NCBI RefSeq assembly: GCF_024734665.1
Contig: NZ_CP102931.1
Location: 5,454,001 to 5,518,000, forward strand
DNA from: Variovorax paradoxus
Lineage (GTDB): Bacteria; Pseudomonadota; Gammaproteobacteria; Burkholderiales; Burkholderiaceae_C
DNA length: 64,000 nucleotides
Direction: 5' to 3'
The notes below the pieces were generated by a model. It was not told the origin of the DNA. It worked only from the letters and a program-made list of their open reading frames with translations, and searched no databases. Positions 28,509-38,643 of the stretch are shown piece after piece. Position 1 is the first letter of the stretch. Every line of letters starts with the position of its first letter. The position numbers and the translations under genes were made by a program.

Positions 28509-29522
28509 TTAGCGCGGCAGCGAATTGACGTCTTTTTCCCAGCGCGCAATCAGGCGGCGGCGCTCGGCGCTGGCGCCGTACTTGGCGTAGTCGTAGTTGA
28601 TGAACTTGATCTTCTTGAAATCGGGAATGCGCGGGTCGAGCTTGGCGTTGATGTTGCTCGGCAGCTGGAACTGCTTGTTGGCAGCGCCCAGCTCCTGCGC
28701 AGCGGGCGTCAGTGCCCATTCGTAGAACTTCTTGGCGGCATCGAGGTTGCGCGCGCCCTTGATGATGCTCATGGAGCCGATCTCGGCGCCGGTGCCGTCG
28801 CTCGGCGTGATGGTCTCGACCGGAAAGCCCTGCATCTTCTCGCCGGGGCCGTCATGCACGAAGCTGATGGAGATGGCGGTTTCGCCGCGTGCCACCGCCT
28901 TGATCGGGCCGGTACCCGAACGGGTGTACTGGCCCACGTTCTTGTGCAGCGCCTTGAGGTAGTCGAAGGCCTTGTCCTCGCCCATCATCTGAACCAGCGT
29001 GGCGATCATGGTGTAGGCCGTGCCGCTCGATGCGGGGTTGGCCACCTGGATGTCGCCCTTGTACTCGGGCTTGAGCAGGTCGGCCCAGGTCTTGGGCACC
29101 GGCAGCTTCTTCTTGGCCAGCAGCTCGGGGTTGTAGCCGAAGCCCAGCGGGCCCGAATAGATGCCGACCGTCTTGTAGCCCGACTGCTTGGCCTGCTGCT
29201 GGGCCCAGGGGTGCAGCTGCGACAGCGTGGGCGACTTGTATTCGAGCGTGAGCCCCTGCTCGGCCGCCTGCAGGTGCGGATCGCCGGTGCCGCCGAACCA
29301 GATGTCGGTCTTGGGGTTGTCCTTCTCGGCAATCAGCTGGGCCAGCGCTTCGCCCGAGCCCTTGAGCGCCATGTTGATGCGCACGCCGGTGGTACGGGCA
29401 TAGACGGTGGAGATCACGTTGCACCATTCGGCCTGCACCGAGCAGATCACGTTGACGGTCTGGGCCGACGCGGCGGCCGACAGGCCGAGCAGCGCGGCTG
29501 CGGTGAGAATCTTGCTCTTCAT
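28509..29522 (-). CDS. Periplasmic binding protein of the Fbp/AfuA family, possibly for sugar phosphates
   Basis: This 337-residue protein has a Sec signal (MKSKILTAAALLGLSAAASA, ~20 aa). The mature fold is that of Fe3+/hexose-phosphate binding proteins: VNVICSVQAEWCNVI, GTGDPHLQA, ANPASSGTAYT. The paired iron-binding tyrosines of FbpA are not evident. Instead SFVHDGPGEK (His223-Asp224) recalls the phosphate-sugar site of AfuA. It lies divergent from zwf and near pgi and tal. The start at 29522 follows GGTGGAGAGACCC; an upstream extension lacks a signal peptide. Confidence 0.85.
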   Translation of the reverse strand: MKSKILTAAALLGLSAAASAQTVNVICSVQAEWCNVISTVYARTTGVRINMALKGSGEALAQLIAEKDNPKTDIWFGGTGDPHLQAAEQGLTLEYKSPTLSQLHPWAQQQAKQSGYKTVGIYSGPLGFGYNPELLAKKKLPVPKTWADLLKPEYKGDIQVANPASSGTAYTMIATLVQMMGEDKAFDYLKALHKNVGQYTRSGTGPIKAVARGETAISISFVHDGPGEKMQGFPVETITPSDGTGAEIGSMSIIKGARNLDAAKKFYEWALTPAAQELGAANKQFQLPSNINAKLDPRIPDFKKIKFINYDYAKYGASAERRRLIARWEKDVNSLPR

Positions 29523-29546
29523 TGGGTCTCTCCACCTCTGTGCAAT

Positions 29547-29565
29547 AAAAAAAGGCCTCGCGGCC
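29547..29565 (-). promoter_or_regulatory. Short GC hairpin and T7 run in the leader of the Fbp/Afu-type operon
   Basis: On the minus strand GGCC-GCGA-GGCC is followed by seven T, 25 bases before the binding-protein ATG. A 4-bp stem is weak for a terminator. It may still act as an attenuator or be chance. Confidence 0.25.
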
Positions 29566-29602
29566 ATGGGGCAGCGTAGCTTTAGTACAGGTCTCTTGAA
29601 TC

Positions 29603-29614
29603 GGTACAAGTACC
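29603..29614. promoter_or_regulatory. Small palindrome GGTAC-AA-GTACC between zwf and the divergent ABC operon
   Basis: This perfect 5-2-5 inverted repeat lies midway in the 168-base divergent region. It could be a shared operator, but no family assignment is possible. Confidence 0.25.
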
Positions 29615-29690
29615 ATCGCGACTGGCGCATGTCGCATCAGCGACGCATGCAGCCTGCCTCGGCACTCAGACAAAGGAAAGTTTTCTCATC

Positions 29691-31163
29691 ATGAGCTTCG
29701 ATCTCGTTCTGTTCGGCGGTACTGGCGATCTCGCGTGGCGCAAGCTGATGCCCGCGCTGTTCCAGGCATTCCGGCACGGCAGCCTGCCACCTGACGGCCG
29801 CATCGTCGGCGTGGCGCGGGACGACTTGTCGGACGACCAGTACCGGGAGCTGATCCAGTCGCGATTCAAGGCGGTCGAAGGCGCCAAGCGGCCCTCGCCC
29901 GAGGAGTTCGAGAAGTTCGCCTCCATGCTGCACTACCTGCGCATGGACCTTTCGAAGCCCGACGACTATGCCCGCCTGGCGAGCCTGCTCAACCAGCGCG
30001 ACGCCAAGACGGTAGTGATGTACGTGGCCACGGCGCCTGCGCTCTTCACCCAGGTGGTCGAGCAGATCGCGGCGGCCGGGCTCAATGGCTCCAGGACCCG
30101 CATCGTGCTGGAGAAGCCACTGGGCCACGACCTGGCTTCCAACCGCGCCATCAACTCCGCCGTGGGCAAGGTGCTCGAAGAAAAGCAGGTCTTTCGCATC
30201 GACCACTACCTCGGCAAGCCTTCGGTGCAGAACCTGTTCGCCATGCGCTTCGGCAATGCGCTGTTCGAGCCCATCTGGCGCCGCGAGCACATCTCCAATA
30301 TCCAGATCACCATCGCCGAAGACCTGGGCGTGGAAAAGCGCGGCGCCTTCTACGACCAGACCGGCGCACTGCGCGACATGGTGCAGAACCACGCGCTGCA
30401 GCTGCTGTGCGCCGTGGCCATGGAGCCGCCGATCAACTCGCACGCCGACGCCATCCGCGACGAAAAACTCAAGGTGCTGCGCGCCCTCAAGCCCTGGACG
30501 CCGGAGAGCCTGGGCCTGCACACGGTGCGCGGCCAGTACACGGCCGGCACGGCCTACGGCGAGCGGGTGCAGGGCTACCGCGACGAGCCGGGCGTGAACC
30601 CCGACAGCCGCACCGAAACCTTCGTGGCGCTGCGCACCGAAATCGCCAACTGGCGCTGGGCCGGCGTGCCCTTCTACATCCGCACCGGCAAGCGGCTGGC
30701 CTCGCGCGACGCGCGCATCGAGGTCAACTTCAGGCCCACGCCGCATGCGATTTATCGCGCGCCGGCAGGCAACGTCAACAAGCTGGTGATCAACCTGCAG
30801 CCCAAGGACGGGCTGGAGCTGCACATGCTCGCGCAGGCCCAGGACAACCGCCAGCGCACCAACGGCAACCAGAGCGCGGCCGCGCAACTGGCGCCGGTGC
30901 AGCTCGACCTCGACTTCGACAAGCGCTTCGGCGCCGAACGCGTGGGCGCCTATGAGCGCCTGCTGCTCGACGTGATCGACGGCCGCCTGAACCTGTTCGT
31001 GCGCAGCGACGAGCAGGAAGAAGCATGGCGCTGGGTCGAGCCGCTGATCGACAGCTGGGAATCGGACGGCGGCCCGCGCCCCTATGCGGCCGGCACCTGG
31101 GGCCCGAGCGCGTCGAGCGCGATGATTGCGCGCGACGGCTTCGCCTGGGGCGAAGAGCAGTAA
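29691..31163 (+). CDS. zwf: Glucose-6-phosphate 1-dehydrogenase
   Basis: This 490-residue enzyme oxidises glucose 6-phosphate to 6-phosphogluconolactone, the entry to the pentose phosphate and Entner-Doudoroff pathways. The cofactor fold opens FGGTGDLAWRKLMPAL. EKPLGHDLAS follows, and the catalytic signature RIDHYLGK is at 169-176. FYIRTGKRLASRD is the later substrate block. AAAGGAAAG lies upstream of the ATG with a somewhat long gap. No pgl or edd follows, so it is a stand-alone zwf. Confidence 0.96.
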   Translation: MSFDLVLFGGTGDLAWRKLMPALFQAFRHGSLPPDGRIVGVARDDLSDDQYRELIQSRFKAVEGAKRPSPEEFEKFASMLHYLRMDLSKPDDYARLASLLNQRDAKTVVMYVATAPALFTQVVEQIAAAGLNGSRTRIVLEKPLGHDLASNRAINSAVGKVLEEKQVFRIDHYLGKPSVQNLFAMRFGNALFEPIWRREHISNIQITIAEDLGVEKRGAFYDQTGALRDMVQNHALQLLCAVAMEPPINSHADAIRDEKLKVLRALKPWTPESLGLHTVRGQYTAGTAYGERVQGYRDEPGVNPDSRTETFVALRTEIANWRWAGVPFYIRTGKRLASRDARIEVNFRPTPHAIYRAPAGNVNKLVINLQPKDGLELHMLAQAQDNRQRTNGNQSAAAQLAPVQLDLDFDKRFGAERVGAYERLLLDVIDGRLNLFVRSDEQEEAWRWVEPLIDSWESDGGPRPYAAGTWGPSASSAMIARDGFAWGEEQ

Positions 31164-31181
31164 CGCCCGCGCCGGTCGCGC

Positions 31182-32102
31182 TCAGCCGAACTGCAGGCAA
31201 CGCATGCTGAGCGTGCCCGACTGGAATCCCTCGTAGACCGTCTTCGCGCGCTCGCCGCTCCCGGCTGCGCCGAGCGCGTAGAGAAACGGGTAGTAATGGT
31301 CAGGCATCGCCACGGCGGTCGATGCGCCTTCCAGCTTCGCGTAGTCGACCAATGCGCGGTCGTCGCGGCCCGCCAGCGCGGACTTCACCGCATCGTCGAA
31401 CGACTGTGCCCATGGACGGCTGGCGCTGGGCCCGTCGGGCGTTCCGCGGTCGGTGGCGCGCAGGTTGTGCACCACGTTGCCACTGCCCATCACCAGCACG
31501 CCCTTGTCGCGCAGCGCGGCAAGGTCACGGCCCACCGCGTAGTGGAAGGCGGCCGGCTTGTCGTAGTCGATGCTGAGCTGGAACACGGGAATGTCGGCCT
31601 TGGGGTAGAGGTGCTTCAGTACCGACCATGTGCCGTGGTCGAGGCCCCATTGCTCGGTGGCGATCACCGGCGTCTGCTTGACCACGCCGACGGTCTCCTG
31701 GGCAAGCGCGGGGTGGCCCGGTGCCGGGTACTCGATGTCGAACAGCGCCTGCGGGAAGCCGCCGAAATCGTGGATCGTCTTCGGCTTGGCCTGCATGCCG
31801 ACACCGGTGGCGCCGCGGCTGAGCCAGTGCGCCGACACGCTGAGGATGGCCGAGGGCCGGGGCAGTTCACGGCCCCATGCCGACAGCCGGCGCGTGAAGG
31901 CGTTGTCGCTGATGGCGTTCATCGGCGAGCCATGGCCGATGAAGATCACCGGCATGCGGCGAGAAGCTCCACCAGCAGGTGCGTCGGCAGCTTGCACACT
32001 GCAAGCCAGCGAGGCCAGCACCGCGGTCGCGCCAAGGGCGGTGCCCATCAAGAAGCCGCGGCGGCCCAGTTCGGAGGTTGCAAGCGTTGTCGTCATTGGC
32101 AT
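31182..32102 (-). CDS. Tat-exported LigB/DODA-type extradiol dioxygenase-like protein (YgiD family)
   Basis: The protein has 306 residues. The twin-arginine signal GRRGFLMGTALGATAVLASL at ~13-32 precedes a LigB-type catalytic domain. Metal-site histidines are visible in IFIGHGSPMNAI, KTIHDFGGFP, GSGNVVHNL and MPDHYYPFLYALGAA. Homologues such as E. coli YgiD are cytosolic DOPA 4,5-dioxygenase-like enzymes. Export by Tat is unusual and may mean a periplasmic aromatic substrate. The start at 32102 is chosen so the Tat motif is close to the N-terminus; Met at 32096 is equally possible. It is convergent with zwf. Confidence 0.85.
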   Translation of the reverse strand: MPMTTTLATSELGRRGFLMGTALGATAVLASLACSVQAADAPAGGASRRMPVIFIGHGSPMNAISDNAFTRRLSAWGRELPRPSAILSVSAHWLSRGATGVGMQAKPKTIHDFGGFPQALFDIEYPAPGHPALAQETVGVVKQTPVIATEQWGLDHGTWSVLKHLYPKADIPVFQLSIDYDKPAAFHYAVGRDLAALRDKGVLVMGSGNVVHNLRATDRGTPDGPSASRPWAQSFDDAVKSALAGRDDRALVDYAKLEGASTAVAMPDHYYPFLYALGAAGSGERAKTVYEGFQSGTLSMRCLQFG

Positions 32103-32178
32103 GGCGGCACTCTGCAACAGTTTTCGGCGCAAGGCGGTGCCTTTGCGCACACTTTTTTCGAAGATCGATGGTTCCGCC

Positions 32179-33687
32179 CTACTTCCTCGCGAGCACAGGC
32201 GCCTCACGCAGCGGCGCTCCCTTGACCACGAGTTGCACCACCACCGCGACCACGATGTTCAGCACCAGCGCCGCCAGCCCGGTGTAGAGCGTGTAGCTGC
32301 CATCGCCGATCACGAAGGTGTGGACCGGCTTGATGCCGTCCGAGAACGCCAGCCAGCTACCGCCGAGCAGCCCCACAGCCCAGCCCGCCAACAGCGCCGG
32401 TGCACGGAACCAGCCGAAGAACAGGCCGAACACCACGGCCGGGAAGGTCTGCAGGATCCACAGCCCGCCCAGCAACTGCAGATCGAGCGCGAACTGGGTC
32501 GGCAGGAACAGGATGAACACCAGCGCCCCCAGCTTGACCACCAGCGACACGATCTTCGCGACCTTGGCTTCGCCCGCCGGCGTGACGTCGGGCCGCACGT
32601 AGGCCTTCCAGAAATTGCGCGTGAACAGGTTGGCCGCACCGATCGACATCACCGCCGCCGGCACCAGCGCGCCAATGGCGATGGCCGCGAACGCAAAGCC
32701 CGCGAACCACGACGGGAACAGCGCATTGAAGAGCGCCGGCACCACGTCGTTGTTGCTCTTCACCGTGAGATGGGCCGCATAGGCCATGTAGCCCAGCAGC
32801 GCGATGAGCCCCAGCAGCACCGTGTAGGCCGGCAGGAAGACGGCGTTCTTGCGGATGGTGTTGGCACTCTTGGCCGCGAAGATGCCGGTGAGCGTGTGCG
32901 GATACATGAAGGCCGCAAGCGCCGAGCCCAGCGCCAGGCTCGCATACGGCAGGTACTGCGCCGGCTTGAGCGTGAGCCCCGTCGCGCCGCCCTTGGCCGC
33001 GAAGGCATCGCCGGCCGCGTGGAACACGCTGCCGTAGCCGCCGAGCTTCATGGGCACCAGCACCACCGCCACCAGCACCACGATGTAGATCATCAGGTCC
33101 TTCACGAAGGCAATGAGCGCCGGCGCGCGCAGCCCCGCCGAGTAGGTGTAGAGCGCCAGGATCACGAAGGCCGCCGCCAGCGGCAGCTCGCCCGTGAGTC
33201 CCAGCGCCTTGATGACGACCTCCATGCCGACCAGCTGCAGCGCGATGTAGGGCATGGTCGCGACCACGCCGGTCACGGCAATGGCCAGCTCCAGCGCACG
33301 CGAGCCGTAGCGCCCGTACACCACGTCGGCGGCAGTCACATGCCCGGCCTTGTGCGCGGCATGCCAGAGCTTCGGCATGATGATGAAGACGATCGGGTAC
33401 ACGAGGATGGTGTACGGCAGCGCGAAGAAGCCGTAGGCGCCCACGGCGTACACCAGCGCCGGCACGGCGATCACCGTGTAGGCGGTGTAGAAGTCGCCGC
33501 CCACCAGGAACCAGGTGATCCAGGTGCCGAAGTTGCGCCCGCCAAGGCCCCATTCGTCGAGGTGCGCGCCCTTGCCCTTGGCGCCACCGCTTTGCCAGCG
33601 CGAGGCCCAGAAGCCCATCACCGTGACCAGCACGAAGAAGAAGATGAAGACCGACAGCGCGGTCCAGTTGATCTGGCCGTCCATCAT
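32179..33687 (-). CDS. Sodium:solute symporter (SSS family), probably monocarboxylate uptake
   Basis: This 502-residue membrane protein has about 13 helices. It starts TALSVFIFFFVLVTVMGFWA. The early block GGRNFGTWITWFLVGGDFYTAYT and the core GVVATMPYIALQLVGMEVVI are typical of the SSS branch that includes Rhizobium MctP (lactate, pyruvate, acetate). It overlaps the stop of a DUF3311 gene (ATGATG). That small-subunit/symporter pairing is characteristic of this branch. The substrate is an inference. Confidence 0.9.
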   Translation of the reverse strand: MMDGQINWTALSVFIFFFVLVTVMGFWASRWQSGGAKGKGAHLDEWGLGGRNFGTWITWFLVGGDFYTAYTVIAVPALVYAVGAYGFFALPYTILVYPIVFIIMPKLWHAAHKAGHVTAADVVYGRYGSRALELAIAVTGVVATMPYIALQLVGMEVVIKALGLTGELPLAAAFVILALYTYSAGLRAPALIAFVKDLMIYIVVLVAVVLVPMKLGGYGSVFHAAGDAFAAKGGATGLTLKPAQYLPYASLALGSALAAFMYPHTLTGIFAAKSANTIRKNAVFLPAYTVLLGLIALLGYMAYAAHLTVKSNNDVVPALFNALFPSWFAGFAFAAIAIGALVPAAVMSIGAANLFTRNFWKAYVRPDVTPAGEAKVAKIVSLVVKLGALVFILFLPTQFALDLQLLGGLWILQTFPAVVFGLFFGWFRAPALLAGWAVGLLGGSWLAFSDGIKPVHTFVIGDGSYTLYTGLAALVLNIVVAVVVQLVVKGAPLREAPVLARK

Positions 33688-33863
33688 TCGTCTCCCTCTT
33701 CATACCCGCTGCGGTAGACGATCCAGATCAGCAGCGCGGTGATCGGCACCCACAGCAGCTGGTACCAGTAGAAGAAAGGAAAGCCGAACAGCTCCGGCAA
33801 GGGGCTGTTGTAGAACGGCAGCCACAGAAGCCCGATGAAGGGCAACAAGAGCAAGGCCCACAT
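33684..33863 (-). CDS. DUF3311 small membrane protein, partner of the symporter
   Basis: This 59-residue protein starts MWALLLLPFIGLLWLPFYNS and continues with a second helix, YQLLWVPITALLIWIVY, ending RSGYEEGDE. DUF3311 proteins of this two-helix form regularly precede SSS symporter genes and probably act with them. GGAGAACAGCAC precedes the ATG, and the stop overlaps the symporter start, so translation is coupled. It is too short for most gene finders with a 60-residue limit. The 94 bases upstream hold the promoter region; no clear motif. Confidence 0.85.
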   Translation of the reverse strand: MWALLLLPFIGLLWLPFYNSPLPELFGFPFFYWYQLLWVPITALLIWIVYRSGYEEGDE

Positions 33864-33957
33864 GTGCTGTTCTCCTTGGTGTGATTTTTACGAAAGCACC
33901 AAGGAGTTATAGACCTGAAGCCGAACACGCGGCGCCGACCCGGATTAAGCGGCCGTG

Positions 33958-36020
<2,063 letters not shown>

Positions 36021-36045
36021 GGTGGCGTTCTCCTTATCTTTCTCT

Positions 36046-36957
36046 TCAGCGCAGACGCGGGTTGAGCGCGTCGCGCAGCCAGTCGCCGAGCAGGTTCACG
36101 CTGAGCGCGATCAGCACCAGCATCAGGCCCGGAAACACCGTGATCCACCATTCGCCCGAAAACAGGTACTGGTTGCCGATGCTGATGAGCGTGCCCAGCG
36201 AAGGCGAAGTGGGCGGCACGCCCACGCCGAGGAACGACAGCGTGGCCTCGGTGATGATCGCGGTCGCCACCTGGATCGTGGCCAGCACCATCACCGGCCC
36301 CATCACGTTGGGCAGCACGTGGCGCAACATGATGCGCATCGGCGCTACGCCGGTGACGCGCGCGGCCTGCACATATTCCTTGTTGCGCTCCACCAGCGTG
36401 GAGCCGCGCACCGTGCGCGCGTACTGAACCCAGCCGGTCAGCGAGATGGAAATGATCAGCACGCCGAAGGCGAGTGACTCGTGCGCGCCGGGAAAGAGCG
36501 CGCGGCCGACGCCGGCGATGAGCAGCGCCACCAGGATGGGCGGAAACGACAGCATCACGTCGCACACGCGCATGAGGAACGAGTCGAGCCAGCCACCGAG
36601 AAAGCCGGCCAGCAGGCCGAATACGACGCCGACGACGACCGACAGCACCACCGACACCAGGCCGACGATCAGCGAGATGCGCGCACCGTAGATGACGGCC
36701 GAGTGAATGTCGCGGCCCTGGTCATCGGTGCCGAGCAGGTACTTGGACGAACCATCGGCGCTCCATGCGGGCGGCAGGCGCGCGTCGCTGAGCTCGAGGG
36801 TGGCGAGGTCGAAGGGGTTGTGCGGCGACACCCATCCGGCGAACACCGCGCAGACCACGCAGACCAGCGCGATCAGCGCCGCGCCAATGGCCACGGGCGA
36901 TGTGCGAAAGCTGTAGCCGACATCGCTGTCGAGCCAACGGGCGAGTGTTTTTTTCAT
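36046..36957 (-). CDS. dppC: Dipeptide ABC transporter permease (DppC type)
   Basis: This 303-residue inner-membrane permease has an N-terminal anchor (PVAIGAALIALVCVVCAVFA) and the periplasmic block LLGTDDQGRDIHSAVIYGAR that marks DppC/OppC. The EAA loop is EYVQAARVTGVAPMRIMLRH, and the family ends LLGDWLRDALNPRL. The start MKKTLARWLDSDVG at 36957 is preferred over an upstream Met that lies in the hairpin region. It is separated from dppA by a hairpin. Confidence 0.92.
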   Translation of the reverse strand: MKKTLARWLDSDVGYSFRTSPVAIGAALIALVCVVCAVFAGWVSPHNPFDLATLELSDARLPPAWSADGSSKYLLGTDDQGRDIHSAVIYGARISLIVGLVSVVLSVVVGVVFGLLAGFLGGWLDSFLMRVCDVMLSFPPILVALLIAGVGRALFPGAHESLAFGVLIISISLTGWVQYARTVRGSTLVERNKEYVQAARVTGVAPMRIMLRHVLPNVMGPVMVLATIQVATAIITEATLSFLGVGVPPTSPSLGTLISIGNQYLFSGEWWITVFPGLMLVLIALSVNLLGDWLRDALNPRLR

Positions 36958-36972
36958 CGTGAGGCAAAAGGG

Positions 36973-36997
36973 ATGGGCCCGCAAGAAGCGGGCCCAT
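36973..36997. terminator. Intra-operon hairpin between dppA and dppC
   Basis: ATGGGCCCGC (36973-36982) and GCGGGCCCAT (36988-36997) form a perfect 10-bp stem with a 5-base loop. On the minus strand CCCTTTTGCC follows, so termination would be partial. This fits the common need for more binding protein than permease. Confidence 0.55.
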
Positions 36998-37028
36998 GGT
37001 CAGGCCGCCTTGCGGGCGGCCGGCGGGA

Positions 37029-38612
37029 TCACGGCTTGATGCTCATCCACTTGAAGTACATGAAGTTGTCGGCCAGTTGCACCAGCTCGACCTTCTTGCT
37101 CACGCCCCAGGCCAGCGACTGCTGATGCAGCGGCAGGTGGCCGATGTCGTCGGCGTGCATCTTGAACGCCTCCTTGATCAGCTCGTTGCGCTTGGCCTTG
37201 TCGCTCTCGGACTGGATCTTCTTGGTCAGCTCGTCGAGCTTGGGGTTGCAGTACGCACCCAGGTTGAACTGGCCGGTGCCCTTGTCGTCGGGGCAGGAGG
37301 TGAGCGAGCTCAGCGCGTTGTGCGAGTCGTAGGTGGTCGGGGTCCAGCCCAGCATGTAGAAGCTGGTGTCGCGGCGCAGCACCTTCGGGAAGTAGGTGCC
37401 CTTGGTCTCGGCGACGAGGTTGATCTTCACGCCGATCTTCGCGAGGTTGGACGCGACGCTCTGGCAGATCTGGCCGTCGTTCACGTAGCGATCGTTCGGG
37501 CAGTTCAGCGACACCTCGAAGCCGTTCGGGTAGCCGGCTTCGGTCAGCAGCTTCTTGGCCGCCTCGACGTCGTAGGGCAAGCGCTTGTCCTGGTCGGCGC
37601 TCCAGCCGTTGATGCCAGGGCCGACCAGCAGGCCGGTGGGCTTGGAGGCGCCGCGCATCACGGTCTTCTGGATGCCGACGATGTCGATGGCCTGGTAGAA
37701 GGCCTGGCGAACGCGCTTGTCCTTGAACGGGTTCTTGCCCTTGATGTTCGAGTACTGCAGCTCGTCGCGCTTCTGGTCCATGCCCAGGAAGATGGTGCGC
37801 ATCTCGGGGCCGGTGATCACGCGTGCGTTGGGCGCGGCGTTGATGCGGGCGATGTCCTGCACCGGCACGGGCTCCATCACGTCGACTTCGCCAGAGACCA
37901 ATGCGGCCACGCGGGTGGCTGGGTTGGCGATGGGCGTGAAGATGATCTCTTGCGCGTTGCCGTCGATCTTGCCCCAGTAGGTGCCGTTGCGCGTGAACAC
38001 GGTGCGCACGTTGGGCTGGCGTTCGCGCACGCGGAACGGGCCGGTGCCGTTGGCCTTGAACGAGGCGGTGTTCTCGATGCCCTTGCGGCGGTCCACCGGC
38101 TTGGTGGCCTGGTTTTCCTCGCACCACTTCTTGCTCATGATCATGGTGAGCGAGATCACGTCGGGCAGGATGGGGAAGGGGCCGTTGGTTTCGATCTCGA
38201 CTGCGAGGTCGCCAACCTTGCGCACGGCCTTGATGTCGCTCAGCGTGGCGCGCAAGTCGGAGCCGTCGCCCTGGGCGCGCGCAAAGCTGAACACCACGTC
38301 GTCGGCGGAGAACGGGGTGCCGTCATGGAAGGTCACGCCCTTGCGCAGTTCGAAGCGCCAGACGTTCGGCGAGGTCTGCTTCCAGCTGGTGGCCAGCAGC
38401 GGTGCAAGGCTCAGGTCCTTGTTGCGGCCCACGAGGGTTTCATAGACGTTGGCGGTCACGCTCAGCTGCAGCGATTCGTTGAGCGAGTGCGGGTCCAGCG
38501 ATAGCGCGTCCCCCTGGTTCGCGATGCGAATGGTCTGCGCGCCGGCGACCATGCTGACAGCGCTCAGGGCGCACAAAACGGCGGCCGCAGCCACACTTTT
38601 CCTGAAACTCAT
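37029..38612 (-). CDS. dppA: Periplasmic peptide-binding protein (DppA/OppA family 5)
   Basis: The protein has 527 residues. The Sec signal peptide MSFRKSVAAAAVLCALSAVS... is cut near residue 25 (VAGAQTIRIA). The family-5 start is DALSLDPHSLNESLQ. The signature GVTFHDGTPFSADDVVFSF is at ~95-113, and VRQAFYQAIDI, YPNGFEVSLNCPND and YFPKVLRRDTSFYMLGW are later family blocks. GAGGAGTGTTCCC precedes the ATG at 38612. An M20 amidohydrolase gene lies directly upstream in the operon. Confidence 0.94.
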   Translation of the reverse strand: MSFRKSVAAAAVLCALSAVSMVAGAQTIRIANQGDALSLDPHSLNESLQLSVTANVYETLVGRNKDLSLAPLLATSWKQTSPNVWRFELRKGVTFHDGTPFSADDVVFSFARAQGDGSDLRATLSDIKAVRKVGDLAVEIETNGPFPILPDVISLTMIMSKKWCEENQATKPVDRRKGIENTASFKANGTGPFRVRERQPNVRTVFTRNGTYWGKIDGNAQEIIFTPIANPATRVAALVSGEVDVMEPVPVQDIARINAAPNARVITGPEMRTIFLGMDQKRDELQYSNIKGKNPFKDKRVRQAFYQAIDIVGIQKTVMRGASKPTGLLVGPGINGWSADQDKRLPYDVEAAKKLLTEAGYPNGFEVSLNCPNDRYVNDGQICQSVASNLAKIGVKINLVAETKGTYFPKVLRRDTSFYMLGWTPTTYDSHNALSSLTSCPDDKGTGQFNLGAYCNPKLDELTKKIQSESDKAKRNELIKEAFKMHADDIGHLPLHQQSLAWGVSKKVELVQLADNFMYFKWMSIKP

Positions 38613-38643
38613 GGGAACACTCCTCGGGTTGAAATCAAACACA

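Noticed and set aside
29547..29565. Riboswitch or strong attenuator in the Fbp/Afu-type leader
   Set aside because: The stem is only 4 bp and no aptamer-like structure is visible upstream; kept only as a weak feature.
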